Shown here piece after piece: positions 1 to 8,937 of a stretch of DNA of 37,649 nucleotides. Numbering within the stretch: position 1 is the first letter of the stretch; each line of letters opens with the position of its first letter. The position numbers were made by a program, and so were the translations under genes. Below the pieces are notes generated by a model. The model was not told the DNA's origin and made no database searches. It saw nothing but the letters and a program-made list of their open reading frames with translations. Source of the stretch: Larix sibirica (lineage: Eukaryota; Streptophyta; Pinopsida; Pinales; Pinaceae); NCBI GenBank assembly GCA_004151065.3, contig NWUY0300017328.1:6017-43665 (forward strand). Direction: 5' to 3'.

Positions 1-232
1 GGTTTTTTGTCTGTATTCCTGCAGAATCTTTTCCATACTTTTTTTTTTTTTTTTGGGCAACTATTTTGGTGGGTCTAGGTTTTAATATCGGGACCCGTGG
101 TTTCGATTTCCTCCTTTTTTGTCTGAGACTTTCTTTTAAAGACACTTCTGCTTAGTTTGGAGGTGTCTTTTTCCTTTGTGGGGCACAACTGGATTCCATT
201 TGTTTTTGGTGGGTTACACCTGTCTGAGGGTC

Positions 233-1221
233 ATGGTGTACGGTGTTCCCTCCTCGTCACAAGTTGTTGGTACTCATTCTGACTCCACGAATGTTGCTGC
301 TAACCCTTTATGGGCGTCTCCGTCTGATGGTAAGGGTTTATCGTTTGGGGCTAAGGCTCTTTTGGAGAAGGTCGGGAACATACCTAAAATATCTGAGGAG
401 ATCGCTCGACTATGACGAAGACAATTTTTTTTTAGGGAACTGGAGGAGGTGGAAAAATTTACCATTGATTCGGGTATGAACCTGGACAGGATTGAGCTTT
501 TAACTAGCAGAGGCGTGGTTGGAAGGGTTGAAGGCACCAGAGTCTTGCAGTCCGAACTGGTGGAATGGGTAAATGCTCACTGGACCCCTATCTTCGGTTT
601 ACCACCACACACTAGTTTGTTATCCCGGGGTTGGGTTGCCTTCATTTTCCTAATTGAAGATCATATACAGTTGATACTCGACTAGACTTGGCTGATAAAC
701 GAAGGCTCTCTAGTCCTGAAGAGATGGCATTTAAATTTCAATCCTCTTTCTGAACAGATGAGGCTTCGACATCTGTGGGTACTGCTTCCAGGGTTCCCGT
801 TTGAGCTCTGGTCGCCAAATATTTTTGAGGGGTTGGGAAATATTTTGGGTCGTTTCATCAGATTGGAAAAGAACCTCATATTTGGCATTAATAAGAAAAT
901 GGCTTCTTTTTTGGTCGAAATCGATGTTTCTACGGGCTTACCGACTACTGTGGAAATTTTTTGGAGAGGCAAGGTTTATAACCAAAGACTAGACTATAAA
1001 AACATCCCATTTCGGTGCTTCCATTGTCGAGGTACGGGTCATGTGAAGTCAAAGTGTCCACTGTTAAGAAGAAAAGAAGCTGAGACGACTCCAGTGCTCT
1101 CAGAAGGTGCAGTCTGCCTCTCCAGTCCGGTAAAGGTTACATTTGCTGAGCCAGGTAAGTCTCTCGATGAATCCTCTGTCATTTATGAGGGGGTCTCCAA
1201 AGCCGAATTAGAGTTCTATTT
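233..1221 (+). pseudogene. LINE-A ORF1 (gag-like nucleic-acid-binding protein), N-terminal part
   Basis: In LINEs, ORF1 proteins bind the element RNA and act as chaperones in the RNP. From the ATG at 233 a single frame runs to the LINE-B junction, with in-frame stops at 413-415 (TGA) and 683-685 (TAG). A DUF4283-like region (W-V-A-F-I-F then L-K-R-W-H-L-N-F-N-P, about 620-750) leads into the family-typical L-P-G-F-P-F-E-L-W (about 785-812). It is followed by a CCHC zinc knuckle, CFHCRGTGHVKSKC, at about 1018-1059 (C-x2-C-x4-H-x4-C). The reading frame continues at 8215 once LINE-B and one TSD copy are discounted. ATG 233 is the best start because the frame is open and protein-like from there, but an upstream start is possible. 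The family assignment is firm. The gene is dead through two nonsense codons and the later insertion. Confidence 0.8.
1208..1221. repeat. Target-site duplication of LINE-B, left copy
   Basis: TTAGAGTTCTATTT is repeated exactly at 8215-8228. The two copies bracket LINE-B and lie within LINE-A ORF1, where both encode Leu-Glu-Phe-Tyr in the ORF1 frame. A 14-bp duplication is typical of target-primed reverse transcription by L1-type LINEs. Confidence 0.93.
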
Positions 1222-1462
1222 TTTTTTATGAAAACGGTTGAGATTTTGTATTAAAATAGGAAGGTATAAACCGATTACAGAGTGTAAGACCATAGCTGCA
1301 ACTCGATAGATGAGTGCGGCCATGTCTTTACTATCATCTTTTGCAGAAAACAGCTACATCATAACAATGGAAAAAAGACTTGGAAATGTCATATCTACAA
1401 TAGACCCCTAGCTAGACTTTTACAAGAAACATAACAGAGGAAAAAAACTTATCAACCTACAA

Positions 1463-2472
1463 TCATTTAGCAAGCAAGTTATACAAAAAACCAATCCATG
1501 GGCTAATTTGGACCAAGGCTTCCTTGGCTCCAGCCTCCAACTTTCTAGCTTTCGCCTGACGCAACAACTCTTCCTTGAGCTCCAGGATTTCCTTGCACAT
1601 GTCTCCAACGATGTCCTGTGTTTCTTTTGCAATTTTACGGACTGCTCGAGTCTGCTTTGTAATGGCGTCCAAGTTTTGACAGGGGCAACCTCCTTCTTGG
1701 GTAGCATTGAGGGATTCCACCTTGCCATTGAGAATATTTATGCATTTTGGAACCTCCTTGGTGTCTAACTGCTCCATCTCATTCAACTACTGCAATGCAT
1801 GTTTAATTTCCTTGTTTTAATCTTTCAGAAGACGAATTTGTGTATCCAGAATTGTCAAATGGTCGTCCACCATCGATAGTGCGGCCGCCATACCCTGAGT
1901 CTCTTCAGGAGTGGGCTTAACCTCTCTTCGCTGTATCGTCCCTCTACTAGCAAAGAACTTACCCTAATTTTTCTCCACACTTTCGCAGTTCTGAGCCAAA
2001 GCTCAATGGCATTCACATTCCAAGCACTCTGTTTCCCTGGGCCAAGAGGGTAATCGTTTCCTGAAATTCGGTAAAGAGAAGCTGTAATGGGGGGTGGTCT
2101 CCATTACCCATAGTCGGTTGGGCCTAGGTTCACCAAACCTCTCATTCAAAAGCCATGGAACCTTACATTTGCCACCGAAACCAGATCCTTCCATATTGAA
2201 AAAACACACGACAATAATATTACCCATCCTCGACCATTCGATATATAGAGGAACCGTCTTCTAGCGACTTCTGAAGTGAGACGTGGCTTGATTGGCACGT
2301 GAAGATCACATGGCCAATGTGTGTGAACGTCCTTCAAATCATTTATCCAAAGTGGGTTAAAAAATATGAACTTAACCATGCCTTCTATCCCAAGATTCGA
2401 ATAGAGATTATCATAAGTCCTTCCTAAGTGTAGAGTCATAGCTGGAGATCGAAACAAAAATAGCTCTATAGG
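1463..2472 (-). pseudogene. LINE-B: protein-like extension downstream of ORF2 (unknown domain plus coiled coil)
   Basis: I do not recognise this family. Directly after the ORF2 stop (TGA, 2475-2473) the same frame stays open for about 80 codons to about 2230. Protein-like sequence then continues in a second frame to a TGA at 1465-1463, which implies one frameshift near 2230. In-frame stops lie at 2003-2005, 1964-1966, 1817-1819 and 1787-1789. The first part (about 2460-2000) is rich in W, F, R and P, with segments such as FFNPLWINDL, HWPCDLHVPIKPR and NERFGEPRPNRLWV. The second part (about 1900-1490) is charged and heptad-like (for example AVRKIAKETQDIVGDMCKEI, then LELKEELLRQAKARKLEAG) and reads as a coiled coil. 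Possible origins are a C-terminal extension of ORF2 cut off by a nonsense mutation, a separate ORF3, or a captured host transcript. It is not part of the usual EN-RT-RNase H architecture. Confidence 0.6.
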
Positions 2473-5400
2473 TCAATGACAAGGTATCCAAACCTTGTAG
2501 TTCATCTTGTCGTTGCTAGATAGAATGCCACGATCAAGTTTTGTTCCTTTATTTGCCATCAGATCTGCATCTTGGTTGTTATTTCGCAAAATATGTAGAA
2601 AGCATATGGTATTGAACTCACTAGCCAAACAATTGAGTAGGTTATGAACTTTGGAAGCTAGTTTCTTTCTGTTCTTTCTTAACTTCCTAGCCTCCCTGAT
2701 CACTATCATTGAGTCTCCACAAACTGCAATATCCATGATTCCTTCTTCTCTTGCAATCTCTAAACCTTTTATGAGGGCTAGCCATTCTGCGCTATTATTA
2801 GTTCTCCTTCCAATCCCCCACGCATAGTCTTTCAATCTATTTCCATCAGAGCCAAAGAGGACTCCACTCGCACCTGCCAACCCTGGATTTCCTTTCGAGG
2901 CTCCATAAAAAAAAAGCATACTACACCCCAGTCTGATTTTCCAGCTTTGGAATGCTTCAACACTCATTCTAAGCTGCCAGCTTTGATTATAAGTTTTATT
3001 TGGTGGATTCATGTTGAGGGAGGGATTTGGGAATAACAAGTCTGCTGCCCAAATTTTTTCTTCAACCTTCAGCGGTTCCTTATTGATGTTGTTAATCCCT
3101 TGTACCACTAATGCTTCAATCCATAGCATTTTAGCCGAGACAAGAACTCCGACTGGTGTGGAGCTTATCCCTTCAAAAATCTCCTTGTTTCTAGTTGTCC
3201 ATAACTTCCAGCAGATAAACTTAGGAAGGGCTTCCCAAGCTCTTTTAAAATCCAGTTTATTGTGAAGAGATCCCATATAATAATCTTCCCAACATGCGAA
3301 GAGGCCAGACCACCTAGTTGGCAGAGTAATCAAGAAGTCAAGATCCATGTAAGATTTATGATAGACTTCCTGAGCAAATTTGCACTCTAGGAAGAGATGC
3401 TCGACTGTTTCCTCCGATGACTTACAGAGAATGCATCTTAAAGGACCCTCTATCCCCCTTTTTTTTAAATTATCAGAGGTGAGAATTTTCTTGTGAGCTA
3501 AAATCCAGGAGAAGGAGTTTATTTTTGGGAGTCTGTCTTTACACCATATTTTTGCCCACTTTTTGTCCAAGGTTTGGTTGCTGTCCTGCATTTGATAGCC
3601 GACTTTGACTGAGTAGGATCCAGTTTTGCCCCATCCTCTTATATCATACAGTTGTTGATGGACGGGGGTTGCTCCATGAAGAAGGTCTAGAAGAGTGCCT
3701 AAATCCTCTTTTAGATGAGACGGGATTGCTGGACTTATCCAATCCAACCATCTTCCCTTGTCCGTCTAGGTCGAGAGATCGTAAAGGGTGTTAATATTAG
3801 CTTGATCCATCCACAACTTAAGATCAATGAAGTTGGGAAGAAATTTTATTGGGGACCTCTGATTCGGTCCCAATTTTTTCGCCCAAATTGTTATCGTCTT
3901 GCCATTCCCAGGTATCCAGTATAATTGGTTTTGCAAAATATGAGCCGCCTTTTTGCAAAGATTCCATATGGGGGTGCCTGATTTGGACTGATCAATAGTC
4001 TCAACACAACGTTTTATGTTCCCATTCATGTATTTTTTATAAATTATCTCTTTCCACCATGATTTATTTCCTGAGATGATACGCCACAAAATTTTAGCTC
4101 CTAGCGCATGATTCATAAGAGAAGGATCTCTTATTCCAGCTCTCCCAGCATGTTTTGGCATGCAAAGTTTTTCCCAACTTATCAGATGGAACTTTTTGGC
4201 TCCGTTGGTTTTCCCACCTTGCCATAGGAATTTACGAAGTTCATTCGTTATATTTTGGAGTACACTCTTTTGAGCTAAAGAAATGGAGCAAATGTAGATA
4301 GGGTAGGCAGACAACATTGATTTTATTAGTACCAGTTTTCCATCCAAATTGAGCCATTTGAATCCCCAAGAGGTAATTTTTGTTTTAATTTTCTCAACCA
4401 GCTCCTGCCAATCTGAAGCCTTCTTATTTCCTCTTAAAATTGGGATTCCCAGATATTTAAAGGAGTTCCATGTGTGACAGCCATCAAAACCAAGAATCCG
4501 AGCAATTCTGACCATCGTTTCATTTGAGCAATTCCATCCATAAATTTTTTATTTCATAGCGTTTAAATTCCCATCTGAAGCTTTTAAGAAAGTTGACAAT
4601 GCGTTCTTGAATCTTTCGGCAATGGTTGTTGAAGCACCCCCAAGAAAGATTGTATCGTCTGCAAATTGCGCATGATTTACAACTTTGACTCCTCTTGCTA
4701 TCCGCGGTCCTTTAAGCTCCCCTCGATTTTGTAGATGATGAAGCCTCCTGCTCAGGGACTCAGCTACCAAAAGGTAAAGGAAGGGGGACATGGGGTAGCC
4801 CTATCTTAGTCCACGGGTGGCTTGGAAGAAGGGGGTTGGCCTACCATTTACCAACGGAGCAATCCATGGTTTGTTTATACAATCTTTGACCCAACGGACG
4901 AATCTGTCAGAGAAGCTGAATCTTTTCATAATTTTGAATAGAAAGAAATGATTCACCATGTCGAAAGCATTCGCCATGTCAAGCTTTATGGCCATTCCCT
5001 GATGCTTTCTTTCCATACTAGAGTGGATCGCCTCTTGGACAATAATGATATTGTCTAGAATGTGACGCCCAACAATGAAGCCTCCTTGAGAGTAAAAAAT
5101 GAGCCTCCCCATGATTTTTTTCATTCTAGTAGTATAATATTCGAGAGGATTTTGTATGAAGTGTTGCAAATGGAGATAGGCTTGAATCTAGCAATAGAAG
5201 TTGTGTTCCTGTCTTTTGGAATGAGATCCAGGAAGGAGGAGTTTGTGGCCCCCCCAATCTTGTCCTTTTTCCTGGTCCAGTTGAGTATTCTCCTCAGATC
5301 GTCCTCAATTATTTCCCAAGCCGCTCTATAGAAGTTAATGGTGAAACCATCCGGGCCTGGAGCTTTGTCTGGATGGAGGGTCCAAATAGCATTTATAATT

Positions 5401-6739
5401 TCCTGTTCAGTAATTTGTTTATATAAATCATAGTTATCACAATGAGAAATAAGGGTAGGAATACCTGAGAGTAACTTCGCTTGGGCTACCGGATCAGCTT
5501 CATTACTATCTGTGTAGAGTCTTTGAAAGTGATCAAAGGCATGTGCTTTAATTTCCTCATGTCCTTCAATTTGGTTGCCATTGTTTTCTTTTAGATCTCT
5601 TATTGAGTTGGAACTGTACCGAGATTTGGTTTGCTTGTGGAAATACTCAGTGTTACTATCCCCTGCTTTGAGCCAAGTCTGTCTGGATTTAATTCTCCAG
5701 GTTTCCTCCTCATGTCTGGCAGCGCTGAGTATTTGAAGGTTATGATCCTTCTCAAGATTTAGAATAGAGGCAATGATATCACTTTCTTCCATGCTGTGAC
5801 GAAGGGCGGCAAGGTCATATTGGAGCTTTTTTTTGTTGAAGCCAGGATTCTTGTAGTGCTTTTTGGCCCAAATTTTTAAAGTTGTTTTCATTGCTTGAAG
5901 TTTGCATTCCCAGATGTAGTTGGGAGAACCATGAAAGCTGGTGCTCCAAGTATTTTGTATCATGGGTAAAACATCCTTATTTTGCAACCATAAGTGATTG
6001 AAGCGGAACAGGATTGGGCCTTTAGTTTCAGGAGCTTGGATAAGAAGGCAAATAGGCTTATGATTAGAGGATGCTGAAAGGATGGCAAGCACAGAGAGAA
6101 TGAGATTTTTAAGAAGAAAGGTGGAACTAACCAGGAATCTATCTAACTTAGCAGCAATGTGCTCAGTCCCTACTCGCCTGTTGATCCAGATATACTTCCT
6201 ATTTTTCATTTCAATGTCTATCAAATCTAACAAAGAAATTAGATCCTCTGTTTTTTCCCTGTAGGGATCCCAAACCCTGGACCCTCCGCGTTTATCTTGT
6301 TGAATTCGGGTTGCGTTGAAATATCCAACGATTATCACGTCCTTGCCATGTAACTCATCTTTTAGGTTGATCAGATCTTCCCAAAAAAGATATTTATCCT
6401 TGTAATGTGTAGGACCGTAAACATTGCAAATGAAAGAAGAAATATTGTTAAGATTATCATGTATTTCTAATAAGAGACAATGCTTATTTTTTTTAAAAGA
6501 ATTAATCTAGAGATTGCTTGAGAGAAAGGTAGCAATTCCCCCAGAGGCACCTATTGAACTTTGTCCCATTCCATGACTATCCTTCCAGAAGTGACGCGAG
6601 AGCTCTAAGACCTCGACGCCAGGCATTTTAGTCTCCTGTAACAATAACATGGTTTTTCATTTTTGATTAAGTCCCTCAGTGCCTCAACTTTACTAGCATC
6701 GCCCAGTCCTCTGCAGTTCCAGGAGACCATTTTAATCAT
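2473..6739 (-). pseudogene. LINE-B ORF2 (endonuclease / reverse transcriptase / RNase H), degenerate
   Basis: ORF2 nicks target DNA and copies the LINE RNA into it. The ATG at 6739 opens MIKMVSWNCRGLG, the usual start of the APE-type endonuclease, with Q-E-T-K-like and V-Y-G-P motifs following. The reverse transcriptase contains DKAPGPDGF (about 5350), the R-Q-G-C-P region (about 4800) and the catalytic FADDT (about 4665-4680). Next come the zf-RVT region with C-x2-C and H-L-F-L-E-C (about 3440-3380) and an RNase H domain (about 2920-2540). Lesions are a frameshift near 6650, TAG at 6507-6509, a frameshift near 5150, TAG at 4801-4803 (the Gln of the R-Q-G motif), TAA at 4549-4551 and TAG at 3766-3768. 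In RNase H the first catalytic Asp is replaced (FFYGASKGNPG where Asp is expected), while the later acidic positions (S-A-E-W, C-G-D-S, D-A-D) remain. Length is about 1,420 codons. The frame may once have continued past 2473. Confidence 0.92.
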
Positions 6740-7041
6740 TTCTTACTGGAGTGTGACCCTGCTCGAGGTTTGCTATCCGGTTTAATCCCTCCTTGATTCT
6801 TGTTGGAGAGGAGAAGCCTTGTTTCTTCTATACTCTTTTGCCTTCCTACATCTAATTCCCTTTCAGCTTCTTGCTCCCGGAGGTACCTCTACGTATTTCT
6901 TCCCCTTGTGTTAGGGATTGAGAGAAAATCCTGCAGATCCATGGTCTCCTGCAAGGATGAAGGTTCCGGGAAGAAAATATTTGTTGTTACAGTTCTTTTT
7001 TTAAACCTATCCGCCCAAGTGCCTCCGGGGGTCAGCTCCCT

Positions 7042-8100
7042 CTATTGAATCACACTTACTGTATCTTTGATGGGTTCAAGGGGGACAGTCTCTGCAGCTT
7101 CATCTTTTTCTATTTCTTCATAGATCTGAGCGAGGATTTCACCCTCTTCTCGTGCCAAGGGTTGGAATTGATTGCTGTTGGAAGCGTTATTCACGTCTTG
7201 ATCCTTCTCATTGCTTTTCTCAGTCATCTCCTTTTCCTTATTTTTTTCCACTTGTGTGCCTGGTGTTGTAGAGTTGGACTGAGCATTTTTCCTTCCTCTC
7301 TTACTTTGTTTCCAACCTTCTTCTTGCGATGAATCTTGAGTTTCCTGAATGATTTTTGGGCAGTTTTTTACGAAGTGGCCATATTCATGGCATTTCTTAC
7401 ATTTGAAGGGTAATTGCTCGTAATCTACTTTCTGCATGTGTTCCCAACCTTCCATTTGTAGATTAACAACCTCCGATAGACCTCTTTCTAAGTCTACTTC
7501 AACACAAATACGAGCGCAGGAGAACAATGGCCCTTTTGGCTCTACTTTGTCTATGAAGGTGCTAAGGGCGTTTCCTATTGCCTGCAGGGTTTCATCATTC
7601 CAGCAATGGAGGGGAAGATGAGGAAGTCGAACCCAAACAGGGACGGGTGAAGGAACGTCTTTTTTCGGGTCAAAAGAAAGACTCTATCGATTTAGATAGA
7701 GGCCACGAGTACCCAGAAAATACGTCCCACTTCTAAAAATTAGATCTCTATCAATCTTATGCTCAAAAAGGAAGGTGAAGAATCCCTTACCACCAAAACA
7801 ATGTTGCAGACCCTCGGAGATCAAGGGAATCCAATTTTTGTTGATCCAGGCATCCATGGTTTTGGGAGAAGGCTAGATTCTAGTGAATTAACCGATAAGC
7901 CCTCTCTCGCTCAAAGCGAGGGCTTTCAAACGTGAAGCTGCCGAATTGATTTGGATTCAAGGAGCAGAGGAACGTTTGACAAAGGCATCGACGACGGACG
8001 GGGTCGCCGGTGGTGGGGGAGTTGCAGCAACCAATGCTCGAAAAGCATCATCCAGTAAACGTTGTTTCTCTTCCGGATTAGAATTCGTAGCGGGGTCCAT
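7042..8100 (-). pseudogene. LINE-B ORF1 (DUF4283 plus CCHC zinc knuckle protein)
   Basis: One frame runs from ATG 8100 to a TAA at 7042-7044. The N-terminal stretch contains a P-P-P-P-A-T-P segment. A clear DUF4283 domain follows (about 7880-7560: AWINKNWIPLI, GFFTFLFEHKIDRDLIFRSG, then PVPVWVRLPHLPLHCW) and then a zinc knuckle CKKCHEYGHFVKNC (about 7410-7365). The C-terminal tail is low-complexity and rich in K, E, Q, N and S, with acidic residues near the end. In-frame stops include TGA at 7957-7959, two more just downstream, and TAG at 7684-7686, which probably replaces a Trp codon in L-N-R-W-S-L. There are no frameshifts, so decay is moderate. The likely role is to package LINE RNA. ORF2 starts about 300 nt downstream, unlike the overlapping ORFs of LINEs A, C and D. 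Confidence 0.88.
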
Positions 8101-8214
8101 TGTGGCCCACGAGGCAGCTGAAGGACCGCAGACCTGCACCAAACGGTGGTTAGATCCAGGAGCAGGGCTTGCTCATAAACCTAGCGCATTTTTTTTAGAA
8201 TTCCTGTGTTTTTT

Positions 8215-8228
8215 TTAGAGTTCTATTT
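8215..8228. repeat. Target-site duplication of LINE-B, right copy
   Basis: This is an exact second copy of the 14-bp sequence at 1208-1221. It abuts the 5' end of LINE-B and re-enters the LINE-A ORF1 frame at the same codons. Confidence 0.93.
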
Positions 8229-8937
8229 AACTATGGATAAAAACCTGGATTTACGACTTTTTAAGGAAAAACCCCTGGCAAGGAATCTATTAAACGATCT
8301 AAATTCTGTTGAGGTTAGTGATCTCAAGGAAAACCCTTCTTGCTTCATCTCGACTGGCGATAAACAAATTCTTACCAGTCGCGATAAGGGTACTAGCTTG
8401 TTTTCTGGCTTGGGAAACCCTGAGATTGATATTATTGCAGAAGGCCCCTCTAATACCATCCCTATTAAAGCTACTTTGGAACCACTTGAGCCGATTTCTT
8501 CTTCCCTGGGAAACCATAGTATCTCTTCACCCGATTTGACCTTGGACCAGTGTCATTCTCATCCGATTTCGGATTTGATGTTATGCAGTATTGATGGCAT
8601 TGAAACTTCATCTCCTGATCTGATTCCAGGACATCCTTCTGAGAAAAAATGCCAAAAATCCTTTTCTGATACTCTACTCTCTATGAGGGGTATTGGCGGA
8701 ATGCCATTAGAAATTTTTGCAGTGGATCCCAAACCATCCAACGTGTATGTAATTCATTCTATTCGCTGTATGGATGTGACCATCAGAAAGAAGAAGAAAG
8801 TTAAATAGAAAGCTATCGGTGACACTTTTATTCCTCTCTCCATCCACCTAGAGAAGGCAAACACTGTGACTACATTTGAGGCTTCTTCACCTCTTGGGAC
8901 TCTTAGAGCAGATGCATCCCCTAAAGGTTTTCCTTAA
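8215..8937 (+). pseudogene. LINE-A ORF1, C-terminal part
   Basis: The frame resumes within the TSD and runs to a TAA at 8935-8937 that overlaps the ORF2 ATG by one base (TAATG). One in-frame TAG lies at 8806-8808. The segment is the low-complexity, S/P/L/D-rich tail of the ORF1 protein. It has a basic cluster (IRKKKKVK, about 8782-8805) near the end and the triplet S-P-L-G shortly before the terminus. A similar basic cluster followed by an S-P-L motif ends ORF1 of LINEs C and D, so this layout is a lineage trait. The basic cluster could bind RNA or act in nuclear import, but that is inference. Confidence 0.8.

Larger units (their letters stand above)
1..1221 (+). mobile_element. LINE-A, 5' portion (plant L1-type LINE, interrupted by LINE-B)
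   Basis: This is the 5' part of a sense-strand LINE: a T/G-rich leader (1-232, with a 16-T run at 39-54) followed by the N-terminal two thirds of ORF1. The element is cut at 1221 by the antisense LINE-B and resumes at 8215. The ORF1 frame reads L-E-F-Y on both sides of LINE-B because those codons lie in the duplicated target site. The true 5' end and the 5' TSD of LINE-A are not in the window or cannot be recognised, so base 1 is only a minimum start. Confidence 0.85.
1222..8214 (-). mobile_element. LINE-B, full-length plant L1-type LINE nested in LINE-A
   Basis: This is a 6,993-bp antisense LINE. In its own orientation the order is a short leader (8214-8101), ORF1 (8100-7042), an inter-ORF spacer of about 300 nt, ORF2 (6739-2473), an unusual protein-like extension (2472-1463), a 3' UTR (1462-1228) and a poly-A tail seen as T on the + strand (run 1219-1227). 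It is bounded by a 14-bp TSD. It differs from the other LINEs here in its spaced ORFs and its GASKGNPG-type RNase H. Both ORFs carry nonsense codons, and ORF2 also has frameshifts, so the copy is not autonomous. It must be younger than LINE-A, whose ORF1 it splits. Confidence 0.93.

Noticed and set aside
8206-8808. A self-contained gene starting at 8206
   Set aside because: The frame enters through the LINE-B 5' end and the TSD. It is the C-terminal part of LINE-A ORF1, not an independent gene.
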